64,000 bases of DNA. Source: Chryseobacterium oranimense (GTDB lineage: Bacteria; Bacteroidota; Bacteroidia; Flavobacteriales; Weeksellaceae). The DNA lies in contig NZ_CP104203.1 in the NCBI RefSeq assembly GCF_025244725.1, positions 2,542,001-2,606,000 on the forward strand, written 5' to 3'. The position numbers and the translations under genes were made by a program. This document shows positions 14,048 to 22,568 of the stretch, one piece after another. Below the pieces are notes generated by a model. The model made no database searches, had not been told where the DNA came from, and saw only the letters and a list, made by a program, of their open reading frames with translations. Position 1 is the stretch's first letter, and each line of letters begins with the position of its first letter.

Positions 14048-16418
14048 AATCCAGGATCTGGTCAATAAATGCTGTTAAGTATTGAGTATACATTTCTTCC
14101 ATTGTCTTCACTTTTAGCAAGGTCTGCTTTGGAAGATAATATTCTGATCCACCATATTCGGTAGTGGTTGCCAGGGCCAAAAAACCGTATTCTGTGGAAG
14201 GAATATAAAATGTCGGGATTCCGGTATTGCTGCTTTTAAAAGTAAGCATTCCGCGGGAATCCGTAATTACCTCGCTTCCATCCTGGAATGTAAACTTATT
14301 TTTATTCTGCTCTGCAAGGATCTTTACTGTAAACCTGTTCTTATAAAGGTTCAGGGAGTTCTCGTATATTCTTGAGAGTTCATTTCCTGAAATCACCAGA
14401 TTGTTGTTTTCATTAATGCCTATTCTGTTGAAGTTGCTGATGATCTTCATTCCACTGCGGTTCAGTTTGGCTACTTCGACTTCTGCTTTTGCCACATTTT
14501 TATCTATTTCGCCATCATCATTGAAGATGTTTTCTACAAATACATTTCCTTCCAGATTAATTTTATAAAGGGAGGAATTCGTAGGCTGGTGAAGGTAAAA
14601 ATTCTTTCCGAAATAGATCAGGTGATAGGAACCTGGGATATTCAGTCCGGTAACATTCTGCTCGGAATATTCTTTGGTGTTCAGATTGAGCTTTGAAACC
14701 AGTTTTTTATCAGCCTGATACTGGCATAAAATAAAATGCTGCTGTTTGTTTTTAGCCAAAGCAAACTGTCCTCTCGGTTTCACTGAAATATCTTCAATCA
14801 AAACTTCGCTGCCATGATAGGTTTTGTAATAATCATAAGAATTCCGGTCATAGTAATTATCGGAAAGGTAGGTCTTCAGCAATTGTTTTTTTGAACTCAG
14901 AATATAAAATTCGCCTTCGTATAAGAACTGGGCAATTTTATTGGATGGTGTGGGAAACAAAATCGGATAATTCTGTGGAAGATCTGTTTTCTTACCGTTG
15001 ATCTGATGGGCTTTTTGCTTAGGTTGTGGCGGATTGGCCCATAATTCCTGCAAGGGAAGCTTTATTTTCTGAATATGTTTCCTGGCTCCTTTATGATGTT
15101 TGTAGAAATTCAGCTCACCGTCCGCATCTGTTGTGATCAGAAATTTTAACCTGTCCCTGTTTTCATGAACTACTTTCCTGATTTTTTCATCAGCAAGATT
15201 TTCCTGATGGGTAATGAAAAATACTTCAAGATCTTTTTCAGAATGTTCTTCGTTAAAGAATTTCCCCAATGCTTCTGACACTTCCAGAACAGGGCTTACC
15301 TGATTCAGGTTTTCAATAATATGTTCGGTTTTATCCAGAGAAATCGGAATGCCTGCCTGGCCCAGTGCAAAAACTTTACATTCTGAATGGGCTTTGGGAT
15401 GCTTAATGACTGCAATAGCGGATGCAAATGCCATTACTTTCGGTGTTCCCCAGTTTCTAAGGGAGGTATCGATTAAAATAATACGCTCAAAAATATTTTC
15501 TTCCGGCGGTATTTCCCTCTGAATGTACAACGCTTCATTATTGGCCACACGGTTCATGAAAACCTCATCATCATTGGCAAATTCAGAAAGCAGCATCCTG
15601 TGCAGATCTCCTTTGTTAGCCATATCAGAAATCCCCCCGATAGGCTGTTCTCCAGGGGACAAATGACGCATAGGAATTCTTAATCCGCTCCATATCCTTT
15701 TAATGAGACTACCCACCTGAAAGGTTTTGGGTTCTTCGATCAGTTGCTGAATGAAGTCCTTATCTGTTTCTACAGTGGTTTCCTCTTCCACCACTTCGTC
15801 ATCCAGCTCTGGTTCATCAATATGATCCCGCATGGCATCAACAATAGACTGTGTGGTAGGGAATCTTTCGTTCAAAAGGTTAAGCGTACTCAAATCCCTG
15901 TTAATCGCTGATGGTCCCGCATATTTTTTTTCTGCACTTGCAGCGAGTATATGAGGTCTCCGGTAATAATTTGTGAGAATCATTTCTGCTTTCCCGGGAG
16001 CCAGCCTGTTATGGGAATCCTGAAACAGGGTTTGAAGGAGTATTATCCTGTTTTGCCCCTGTTTATAGTTTCTATTTAATAATTTAAGTTTTTCAAGGAA
16101 TTCAATGCTTTTTTCTGCAGTGAAATCGAAATTTCCAATACTGTGAAAATCAGCGGTGTGTTTTAAGGGACCTGCGAAATCTGTATATCCGTCCTGCATT
16201 GCATATAATACCATGAGCAATGCTCCGAAAGGAGGCCATCCCTGCAGCTGAAGTTCTTTCAGAATCTCCATTACATATGGTCTGTAGGCTATAGCCCCAA
16301 CTCCCGGAATCGAGATGAGATTATGATCATGGTAGCCGGAATCTCCGGCGATATCCTCGTCGGTTTCCCACTCCCAGAAGTAGTTTTCATATGACTGGAA
16401 ATATTCGTTTAAATCCAT
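14037..16418 (-). CDS. vWA-domain protein of the MoxR system with degenerate MIDAS
   Basis: A 793-residue protein. Residues 1-200 are helical; around residues 312-460 lies a vWA/Rossmann-like domain: ERIILIDTSLRNWGTPKVMA (first strand and MIDAS-like DTSLR), SECKVFALG, DLEVFFITH, RLKFLITTDADGE. The MIDAS DxSxS is changed to DTSLR, so metal binding may be weakened or lost. The C-terminal 300 residues are rich in beta strands with repeats resembling a beta-propeller (GEFYILSSKKQLL, GKNFYLHQPTNSS). In MoxR-vWA pairs the ATPase remodels the vWA protein. It overlaps both neighbouring genes by about 10 nt, showing tight co-translation. Confidence 0.7.
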   Translation of the reverse strand: MDLNEYFQSYENYFWEWETDEDIAGDSGYHDHNLISIPGVGAIAYRPYVMEILKELQLQGWPPFGALLMVLYAMQDGYTDFAGPLKHTADFHSIGNFDFTAEKSIEFLEKLKLLNRNYKQGQNRIILLQTLFQDSHNRLAPGKAEMILTNYYRRPHILAASAEKKYAGPSAINRDLSTLNLLNERFPTTQSIVDAMRDHIDEPELDDEVVEEETTVETDKDFIQQLIEEPKTFQVGSLIKRIWSGLRIPMRHLSPGEQPIGGISDMANKGDLHRMLLSEFANDDEVFMNRVANNEALYIQREIPPEENIFERIILIDTSLRNWGTPKVMAFASAIAVIKHPKAHSECKVFALGQAGIPISLDKTEHIIENLNQVSPVLEVSEALGKFFNEEHSEKDLEVFFITHQENLADEKIRKVVHENRDRLKFLITTDADGELNFYKHHKGARKHIQKIKLPLQELWANPPQPKQKAHQINGKKTDLPQNYPILFPTPSNKIAQFLYEGEFYILSSKKQLLKTYLSDNYYDRNSYDYYKTYHGSEVLIEDISVKPRGQFALAKNKQQHFILCQYQADKKLVSKLNLNTKEYSEQNVTGLNIPGSYHLIYFGKNFYLHQPTNSSLYKINLEGNVFVENIFNDDGEIDKNVAKAEVEVAKLNRSGMKIISNFNRIGINENNNLVISGNELSRIYENSLNLYKNRFTVKILAEQNKNKFTFQDGSEVITDSRGMLTFKSSNTGIPTFYIPSTEYGFLALATTTEYGGSEYYLPKQTLLKVKTMEEMYTQYLTAFIDQILDYGA

Positions 16419-17152
16419 TCTTTTGTTTTTTCAGTAAGACGGAATGAACTTACAGACAGTGGCCGCAAATCTTCTTTTTTAATGGGAAGATAGGTTCCGT
16501 CTTCATTCCATAACAGCCATTTGTCCCAACTTTTATTATACTGCTGCTGCAGAAGTGAACTCATATTTTTAAATTCGAATTCAAAACCTGAAGGTAGTAG
16601 GTGCCCGTCTCTTGTCCAATAGGTTTTTCCCGGCAAGCTTAACAATGGAGCTCCGAGAAACAGGGCTTTATCATTAATAACCGTCCATTCCATTTTTTCA
16701 AGCTTAAAATTCGGCTGGGCAGGAATGCTTTCTCTGATCTCTGAAATTATACTTAATAATGCCACGGCAGGATGTTCTTCACTACCTGGCTTTAAACTGA
16801 CCTTAACTTTTTCATCTATTCCGAAATAATTCTGATTGGAAGCCGGAAAGGTAAGACGCAATGCTTTATCTATAGGCGACCACAGCAAAGCGGTTCTCAT
16901 CTTTTTGTCCGGAACCAGTGCTCCTTTTTTAAATAAAAGGCCTTCACGCAGTTCGTACAGTATGAAATTAGACAGCTGCTGAATCTCTGCGGATACTATC
17001 TGCTCATCTGTGAAGCCTTTCAACCATATCGTTTCTTCATCCACGGCAATATGGATGTTTTTCCAGTCCCTTATTGAGCCCAGAACATCTTCATCGGCAC
17101 GGGGAATTTCTGCGCGGAATTCTTTTACACACTTTGAAGTATCTTCTGCCAT
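16409..17152 (-). CDS. Uncharacterised MoxR/vWA operon protein (bpX-type candidate)
   Basis: A 247-residue soluble protein lacking signal peptide or membrane segments. It has an alternating alpha/beta character (IHIAVDEETIWLKGF, MEWTVINDKALFLGAPLLSL, PGKTYWTRDGHLLPSGFEFE). No catalytic motif is visible and I do not recognise the family. It is wedged between the MoxR gene (28-nt overlap) and the vWA gene (10-nt overlap), so it must be produced with them. The place matches accessory proteins found between MoxR and vWA genes in conflict-type operons; an adaptor role is inference. Confidence 0.6.
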   Translation of the reverse strand: MAEDTSKCVKEFRAEIPRADEDVLGSIRDWKNIHIAVDEETIWLKGFTDEQIVSAEIQQLSNFILYELREGLLFKKGALVPDKKMRTALLWSPIDKALRLTFPASNQNYFGIDEKVKVSLKPGSEEHPAVALLSIISEIRESIPAQPNFKLEKMEWTVINDKALFLGAPLLSLPGKTYWTRDGHLLPSGFEFEFKNMSSLLQQQYNKSWDKWLLWNEDGTYLPIKKEDLRPLSVSSFRLTEKTKEWI

Positions 17153-18258
17153 AAGCTTTCAATTTCTTGCTGTATATACTGTTTCTGCTCCGGGTTCCTG
17201 ATCCAGTCGCAGCGGGTCTGAAGGTATCTCAGTTTATCTTTGATCACATTCTGCTCTTCAAAGCTGAGCGTTCCGCTGTTCCATTTTTCCACAAGGATTT
17301 TTACGTCTTTCATTACTTCCTCCGGATTCGGAGTTTTGTTCTGCATAGCTTGTGGATGAGATTTCGGATGATCGTCTTTTTCAATGGTTCTGTTGATGAT
17401 GCCTTCAAGAATTTCAATCTGTTCTTCCGTATCCCAGATATGTTTCAGTACCCAAAGGTCGGAAAGTACGGCTTCATTTCTTCCACAAATTAAAGCGCTG
17501 GCAGCAATCAGGTTCTGAAGTTTTACCGCTCTACGGTCTGAAATGGCGATTCCTGTATTTCTTAAACTAATGATGGTATTTAAATAGACTTCATAAATGG
17601 GTTTCAAATCCACTGTTTTACACAGATTTTGAAGTTCCCTGATTTCGTCTGCAAGAATTTCCGGAATATGGGTTTCTGTTTCGTTTTCCAGCTTTCTTCC
17701 AGCCAGAAGGACCTGCTGAAGAAGCTCAGGATTTACATAATCTACATTGATTCTTACCAGGAAACGGTCGAATAATGCGTTAAGCGATTCATCTTCCGGC
17801 AGAACATTGCTGGCCCCCACGAACATGAGTGCAGGCAATTTTTTTGTTTCTTTTCCTCTTTTGAAGATTTTTTCGTTCAGAGCGGTCAGAAGTGAATTCA
17901 GGATCGCTGAATTGGCATTAAATATTTCGTCAAGGAAAATGAGTGAAGCTTCCGGCATCATTCCTTCGGTGTTGGTAAGTAACTCTCCTTCCTTGAGTTT
18001 CCGGATATCGAAAGGACCGAAAATTTCGTTCGGTTCTGTAAAACGGGTTAATAAATATTCAAAGTTTCTTCCGTCTTTGACTGTTTTTGAGAGTGTTCTT
18101 ACAATGGCAGATTTTGCGGTTCCGGGAGGTCCGTACAGAAATGCATTTTCTTTGGCCACCAGGCAAATTCCCAACAGATCCACAACATCATTTTTTCCTA
18201 CGAACGTATCTTTTACGTAGTTGAGAACGGTATTAAGTTTTGTAATATTTTGAGTCAT
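17125..18258 (-). CDS. MoxR-family AAA+ ATPase
   Basis: A 377-residue AAA+ protein. Walker A GPPGTAKS lies near residue 39, Walker B SLIFLDEIFN near residue 106, sensor 1 around FVGASNVLPEDE, and an arginine-finger region at ALFDRFLVRINVDY. This is the RavA/MoxR clade, whose members act as chaperone-like remodelers of vWA-domain partners. The C-terminal ~100 residues (KWNSGTLSFEEQNVIKDKLR) are helical and probably contact partners. It is the motor of the operon 18961-11329 and overlaps the downstream gene by 28 nt. The family call is certain; the triggering signal and target are unknown. Confidence 0.92.
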   Translation of the reverse strand: MTQNITKLNTVLNYVKDTFVGKNDVVDLLGICLVAKENAFLYGPPGTAKSAIVRTLSKTVKDGRNFEYLLTRFTEPNEIFGPFDIRKLKEGELLTNTEGMMPEASLIFLDEIFNANSAILNSLLTALNEKIFKRGKETKKLPALMFVGASNVLPEDESLNALFDRFLVRINVDYVNPELLQQVLLAGRKLENETETHIPEILADEIRELQNLCKTVDLKPIYEVYLNTIISLRNTGIAISDRRAVKLQNLIAASALICGRNEAVLSDLWVLKHIWDTEEQIEILEGIINRTIEKDDHPKSHPQAMQNKTPNPEEVMKDVKILVEKWNSGTLSFEEQNVIKDKLRYLQTRCDWIRNPEQKQYIQQEIESLWQKILQSV

Positions 18259-18313
18259 CAGTATTTATTTAATGAAAAATCTTAATAATAAAAAAATATA
18301 TAAATCTGCAGTA

Positions 18314-18901
18314 TTAATCTCCGTTTTCCACAATCTTTAAATCTCTCCAATAGGTATCTTTATACATTCCGAAATCCGCCATTAAAAGTTTATTAATATA
18401 GGGAATTTCGGCTAGCTCATAAGCTTTCTTTTCTACAATTCTCTCCAGATATAATTTCCGGTAGGTTTTATCCTTCAACTCTTTTTCCCAGTTAACCTTT
18501 CCCAGATCAAGATGGTGTCCAACCGCTGAATAATGAAACTGTGTAAGAATATCTTCCAGAATCTTAATCAACGGATCGTGTGGATCTGCAGTATGTAGCA
18601 GAGACGCGATCTGTGGTAAGAACCTTAATGATAAATCCGCAGATAAGATGGAAGAAGTATCGGCTGTTATTTTCGATTTTGGAATCAGTTTTTCCAGATC
18701 TTTTGCTGTATTTTTCCGTATAAGATAGAGCTGGGTACTGTGGTATAAAACTTTGGCAGCCCAAACCGCTGCTTCTCTATGACAATGGATTTCCGGAGAT
18801 AAAAACTCCAGTCTTTCTTTTTCAAATTCCGCTTCAAAATAATCTCCTGCTTCCTGCTCTTCTTTTTTTGAAATCTGCTGTATATCTGTAAAAACAGTCA
18901 T
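18314..18901 (-). CDS. First gene of MoxR/vWA operon, unknown helical protein
   Basis: The product begins MTVFTDIQQISKKEEQEAGD and is mainly helical (195 residues from this start), with conserved-looking HCHREAAVWAAKVLYHSTQL and IPYINKLLMADFGMYKDTYW. I recognise no family. ATG 18901 is preferred because the longer frame (Met at 18961 and 18958) begins only 5-8 nt from an exact -7 box (TATTTTTG, 18966-18973); with the inner start a leader of about 57 nt with a purine-rich GGAAAAG stretch results. The gap to the MoxR gene is 55 nt, so the two are one operon. Confidence 0.55.
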   Translation of the reverse strand: MTVFTDIQQISKKEEQEAGDYFEAEFEKERLEFLSPEIHCHREAAVWAAKVLYHSTQLYLIRKNTAKDLEKLIPKSKITADTSSILSADLSLRFLPQIASLLHTADPHDPLIKILEDILTQFHYSAVGHHLDLGKVNWEKELKDKTYRKLYLERIVEKKAYELAEIPYINKLLMADFGMYKDTYWRDLKIVENGD

Positions 18902-18965
18902 GCTGCCACTTTTCCGCAGCAGAAAGATAGTATCCAAAAATGGGGAACCGGTTTGCATCATCTAA

Positions 18966-18973
18966 CAAAAATA
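18966..18973 (-). promoter_or_regulatory. -7 promoter box (TATTTTTG) of the MoxR/vWA operon
   Basis: Exact TAnnTTTG on the minus strand at the head of the six-gene overlapping operon. Confidence 0.5.
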
Positions 18974-19157
18974 AAACTATTTCGCAGAGAATAAAATTTT
19001 ATGTGAATGATTAATAGTTAAAGACTATTTCCAGTGGTAAATGGATAAAAAAGCTAATTAAATTAAGTACAAATTATCTTTACACTGTATTTTATCCAGA
19101 TTGGACAGATTGGTTTAAAAAACTTTGATTTTTATGAATATGTTGAAAATATTTGAT

Positions 19158-19198
19158 GGATTTAGGTTTCGGCGGCTTTGCCGCCGAAACCTAAATCC
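19158..19198. repeat. Perfect 19-bp palindromic hairpin
   Basis: GGATTTAGGTTTCGGCGGC, loop TTT, then its exact complement. It lies between divergent transcription of the MoxR operon and the 3' end of the VOC gene. There is no long T-tract on either side, so it may be a REP-type element or a structural hairpin rather than a classical terminator. The rest of 18,974-19,230 holds nothing recognisable. Confidence 0.8.
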
Positions 19199-19230
19199 TA
19201 AATCCAGAAAATTGACTTTAAAAATAGGGA

Positions 19231-19620
19231 TCAATCAGTTATTTCGATAATATTATTTTCCGGATCCAGAATTACGCTTTCGTAGTAGCCATCGCCTGTT
19301 GTACGGGGTTCGCCAGCTATGGTATAACCGTCTTTCCTTAAAATTTCTGTCAGATCATCTACTTTTTCCTTGCTTCCCGTAGAAAACGCCAGATGAATGA
19401 TCCCGAACTGCTGGGAATCATAAGAATTTCCGCTCTCCTGAATATCGGGTCTGTTCATAATTTCGAGACGGCAGCCATTTTCAAAGCTTAAAAAATAAGA
19501 CTGGAAATGCTTTACGGGATTGTGGTATTTTTCATTGGAGACAGCTCCGAAATATTTCTGGTAGAATGTTCTCATTTTTTCCAGGTCTTTTACCCAGATT
19601 GCAATATGCTCAATTTTCAT
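19231..19620 (-). CDS. VOC family protein (glyoxalase-like, YaeR type)
   Basis: A 129-residue single VOC unit pair. Start MKIEHIAIWVKDLEKMRTFY supplies the first metal-ligand His; QFGIIHLAFSTG the second His; ILDPENNIIEITD the terminal Glu. Length and spacing fit small glyoxalase-type proteins with two beta-alpha-beta-beta-beta modules. The substrate is unknown. It is not coupled to its neighbours. Confidence 0.85.
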   Translation of the reverse strand: MKIEHIAIWVKDLEKMRTFYQKYFGAVSNEKYHNPVKHFQSYFLSFENGCRLEIMNRPDIQESGNSYDSQQFGIIHLAFSTGSKEKVDDLTEILRKDGYTIAGEPRTTGDGYYESVILDPENNIIEITD

Positions 19621-19853
19621 TGTATCTATCTTTTAACTTTTGCTAAAATAAGAAGCGTAGGATGGAAATACTTCTTCTGTGTTATTGCTTTCTGATCCTG
19701 TATTTGCAATAGTGATTGAGTTTTCTTTTTTACCACCCCGTCAGATCTGCGATCTGCCATCCTCCGGAGGAGGGGAATCTGTACATGAATCTGTACATGG
19801 AACATTTACTGTACAGAACAGAAGGTCTTCTGGATATTTCAATCTAAAAGTTG

Positions 19854-19861
19854 TTATCTTT
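19854..19861 (+). promoter_or_regulatory. -7 promoter box (TATCTTTG) of deoD
   Basis: Exact TAnnTTTG match 19 nt upstream of ATG 19881. It rules out the longer frame start at 19851. Confidence 0.55.
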
Positions 19862-19880
19862 GTTCCTTCAAAATAACATT

Positions 19881-20591
19881 ATGAGTATTCACATCAGTGC
19901 AAAAAAAGGAGAAATTGCTAAAGTAGTATTGCAGCCGGGGGATCCGCTTCGTGCACAATATATTGCTGAAAATTATTTGGAAAATGCTAAACTGGTAAGC
20001 AAAACAAGAGGAATCTTTTATTATACAGGTCTTTACAAAGGTAAAGAAATTACTGTAGGAGCCAGCGGAATGGGCTTTCCGAGCATTGGGATCTATTCTT
20101 TTGAATTATTTACGGAATATGAGGTAGATACCATCATCAGAATCGGGACCTGCGGGGCTTATACTACAGATCTTAAGCTTTTTGATATTTTAAATATTGA
20201 AAATGCAGCCAGTGAAAGTACCTATGCAAAGTATGCATGGGAAATTGAGGACGAAATCCTTCCTCACCAGGGAAATATCTTCGGAACGATTAATGAAACT
20301 GCTCAGGAGCTTTCTTTGGCGACAAAAGCAATCAATGTTCACAGCAGTGACATTTTCTACAGAAAAGATCAGAATATTCCTGCCATTGCTACAAAATATA
20401 ACTGCCCGGCAGTAGAAATGGAAGCTTTCGGATTATTTGCGAATGCCCAGCACTTAGGAAAGAATGCGGCTACAATCCTTACAGTAACCGATATTATTCC
20501 TACCCACGAAAAAATTTCTGCTGATGAAAGAGAAAAAGCCCTTAAACCAATGATGGAACTGGCTTTGGAATCGGCACTGAAAAGTCTTTAG
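19881..20591 (+). CDS. deoD: Purine-nucleoside phosphorylase (DeoD-type)
   Basis: A 236-residue hexameric-type PNP. It starts MSIHISAKKGEIAKVVLQPG and has GDPLRAQYIAENYL, VGASGMGFPSIGIYSFEL (phosphate site), IIRIGTCGAY, and the substrate-binding PAVEMEAFGLFANA near residue 178. The active-site Asp of DeoD lies in TVTDIIPTHE. It cleaves purine (deoxy)ribonucleosides with phosphate in the cytoplasm for salvage. Length equals E. coli DeoD (about 239). It is monocistronic with a clear promoter and a strong terminator downstream. Confidence 0.95.
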   Translation: MSIHISAKKGEIAKVVLQPGDPLRAQYIAENYLENAKLVSKTRGIFYYTGLYKGKEITVGASGMGFPSIGIYSFELFTEYEVDTIIRIGTCGAYTTDLKLFDILNIENAASESTYAKYAWEIEDEILPHQGNIFGTINETAQELSLATKAINVHSSDIFYRKDQNIPAIATKYNCPAVEMEAFGLFANAQHLGKNAATILTVTDIIPTHEKISADEREKALKPMMELALESALKSL

Positions 20592-20642
20592 AAGGAGAAA
20601 GAAAAAAAGCAGATAGGCTAATTTCTGATTTACTATTTTGCT

Positions 20643-20680
20643 AAAAAAAGAGCTTTACTTAATTGGTAGAGCTCTTTTTT
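20643..20680. terminator. Bidirectional terminator between deoD and tatD
   Basis: AAAAAAGAGCT / AGCTCTTTTTT with A- and T-runs on both sides. It serves the convergent deoD (plus) and tatD (minus). Confidence 0.8.
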
Positions 20681-21464
20681 ATAGTTTGAAAAATTTCCTG
20701 GTGGTTTCTGAGGTTTCCTCCGCCACTTCAGAAATGCTGATTTTCTTCCATTGGGCAATAGTCTGGGCTACATAAGGAAGAAAAGACGATTCGTTGCGGC
20801 GATTCTGCATTCTCGGCATATTTTTCGGAAGCATGAAAGGGGCGTCGGTTTCTATCATCATGCGGTCAAGCGGTGTGTACTTAATAACATCTTCGAGATA
20901 TTTAAACCTTTTATCATCACTTATTGCTCCGGTAAATCCTAAATAGAAACCTTTATCAAGATAGATTTTGGCTTCATTTAATGTTCCTGTAAAACAATGG
21001 ACAACTGCTTCCGGCAGTTCAGAAAGATATTCATCCGTAATTTCATTAAATCTTTTAAAAGCTGATCTTTCATGAAGGAAAAGAGGTTTGCCAACCTCAA
21101 TAGCCAGTTCCAGCTAAGCCCTGTAGCATTTTTCCTGAATTGGTCTTGGAGAAAAATCCCTGTCAAAATCCAATCCGCACTCTCCTACCGAAACTACATG
21201 GTCCAGTTTCAGAAGGCTTCTGAGTTCAGAAATACTTTGCTGGTTAAAAGATTTTGCATCATGGGGATGAATTCCGGCTGTAGAAAATAAAACCTCCGGA
21301 TAGTCTTCTGCAATTTCAGCAGATTCTTTACTTCCACGTATGCTTGTCCCTGTGAGAATCATTTGCTCTACACCGTTATCCAGGGCACGGTTGATTATTT
21401 CTTCGTGTTCATTATAGAACTGTTTATTGGTCAGATTAATGCCAATATCAATGTATGTATTCAT
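20679..21464 (-). pseudogene. tatD: TatD-family metal-dependent hydrolase interrupted by one in-frame amber codon
   Basis: Two in-frame pieces join into a full TatD protein of about 261 residues. The N-terminal part starts MNTYIDIGINLTNKQF with HPHDAKSF and VSVGECGLDFDRDFS. A TAG at 21114-21116 follows EKCYRA where homologues usually carry Gln (one C-to-T change of CAG). Beyond it the same frame continues LELAIEVGKPLFLHERSAFK, VVHCFTGTLNEA, DRMMIETDAPFMLPK. All metal-binding residues are intact on either side. It is a recent nonsense mutation, a readthrough case or a sequencing error. TatD enzymes are DNases or RNases (3'-5'). Confidence 0.85.
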
Positions 21465-21778
21465 TTGTTTTTGTTTTTGTTTTTTATATAATACCTTAGA
21501 ATATTAGGAACTTTCAGCACGTTTGTGAATTCTTTTTCAGAATAAAATCCACGATAATCAGACTGTTTTTTTCCGTTAAATTCTTTCGTTATTTTCACCC
21601 AGATTATCTTATGTCGGCTTTTTCTGGCTTTTTTGAATTTAAATGTTTCACTTAACTGATCTTCTATAGCTGCTTTTTGTGTTCTCCGCCATTTCTTATT
21701 GCCATACTTTCTTAATTCCTGGGAAATTTTTCCGTCTTCGCCAGCTCTGAAGTTGCCTTTATTGTAAATATTTCTCAT
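21461..21778 (-). CDS. Small basic hypothetical protein
   Basis: A 105-residue, strongly basic protein (KKWRRTQKAAIEDQLSETFK, KARKSRHKIIWVKITKEFNG) ending in a run of Lys and Asn. There is no membrane segment or known motif. Its stop overlaps the tatD start by 4 nt, so it is probably co-transcribed with tatD. The charge suggests nucleic-acid contact, but that is inference. Confidence 0.6.
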   Translation of the reverse strand: MRNIYNKGNFRAGEDGKISQELRKYGNKKWRRTQKAAIEDQLSETFKFKKARKSRHKIIWVKITKEFNGKKQSDYRGFYSEKEFTNVLKVPNILRYYIKNKNKNK

Positions 21779-21911
21779 GATTTTTTATTAAAAAAAATAA
21801 GTTATTGCTGCTAATAAGTAAAATTTGCTCTCCAGATTAAACTCCTTTTTTCAGGATCATACAAAATTAGCTTTTCGATGCGCAACCTTTTTACGCAGTA
21901 AAAAATTCGCT

Positions 21912-22568
21912 TTACTCGTTGATAAACTTTTCCAGAAAGCCTATCAGCCGTTTTCCCCCGTGGCTCCAACGGATGCCGTGACCTTCCTTTTCCCTGGCTT
22001 CAAAAACAAGCTCGTGTTTGTAGTGATAAAAAACATTCCACCAGGTTCTGTTATCTAAAATATAGGAGATCTTTTCCATTACTTTTTCCTGTTTCTGTTG
22101 ATTGTTTCCCTTAATCTCTCCCCAGAATTGGTCATCCATTCTTCCGTTATGTTTTTCCCAGGCTCTCTGAGCAGTCGTTATTTCATTGTTAAATGGCTGG
22201 CAGCATGCTTGAATAAGAGTTTCCTTCAAAGGTGGAACTGCATTTTCGTCACGGATGCTGGCGGAAGTGAGACGCTGTCCCAGAACATTTAGCCAGTGCT
22301 CAAACGGAATTTTTTCCAGCTGCAATGCTTTTACCTCATCATGATCGTTGTTTTGGAATATTCCGGTGAATTTTCTGAAACTTTCTTCACGGTCTGTTTT
22401 AATTTCTTCATGAAAATATGGAGAATCCCACTCAAGCTGGCCAGTCCCGAATTTCAGAAGATTGCTTTCTATAGCCTTCAAATGTTCTTCAGCAAGAACA
22501 GCATGGTATTTTTCCTTCCATGAATCTGAAATCAGGGAAATATATGGTTTAAACAGATGCATCTTCAA
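21912..22568 (-). CDS. Hypothetical protein coupled to PIN-like nuclease
   Basis: A 218-residue cytoplasmic protein rich in aromatic and charged residues (FKPYISLISDSWKEKYHAVL, RTWWNVFYHYKHELVFEARE, GHGIRWSHGGKRLIGFLEKF). I do not recognise the family. It overlaps the end of the DUF434-type PIN-like gene by 20 nt, so the two are co-translated. A start at Met 3 (22562) is equally possible. Toxin-antitoxin-like or cofactor roles are speculation. Confidence 0.6.
   Translation of the reverse strand: MKMHLFKPYISLISDSWKEKYHAVLAEEHLKAIESNLLKFGTGQLEWDSPYFHEEIKTDREESFRKFTGIFQNNDHDEVKALQLEKIPFEHWLNVLGQRLTSASIRDENAVPPLKETLIQACCQPFNNEITTAQRAWEKHNGRMDDQFWGEIKGNNQQKQEKVMEKISYILDNRTWWNVFYHYKHELVFEAREKEGHGIRWSHGGKRLIGFLEKFINE

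Noticed and set aside
20679..21464. Suppression of the tatD amber codon by a suppressor tRNA of the array
   Set aside because: The stop is TAG, which needs a CTA anticodon; none of the array members has it. The TAG- and TTA-type anticodons read CUA and UAA codons.
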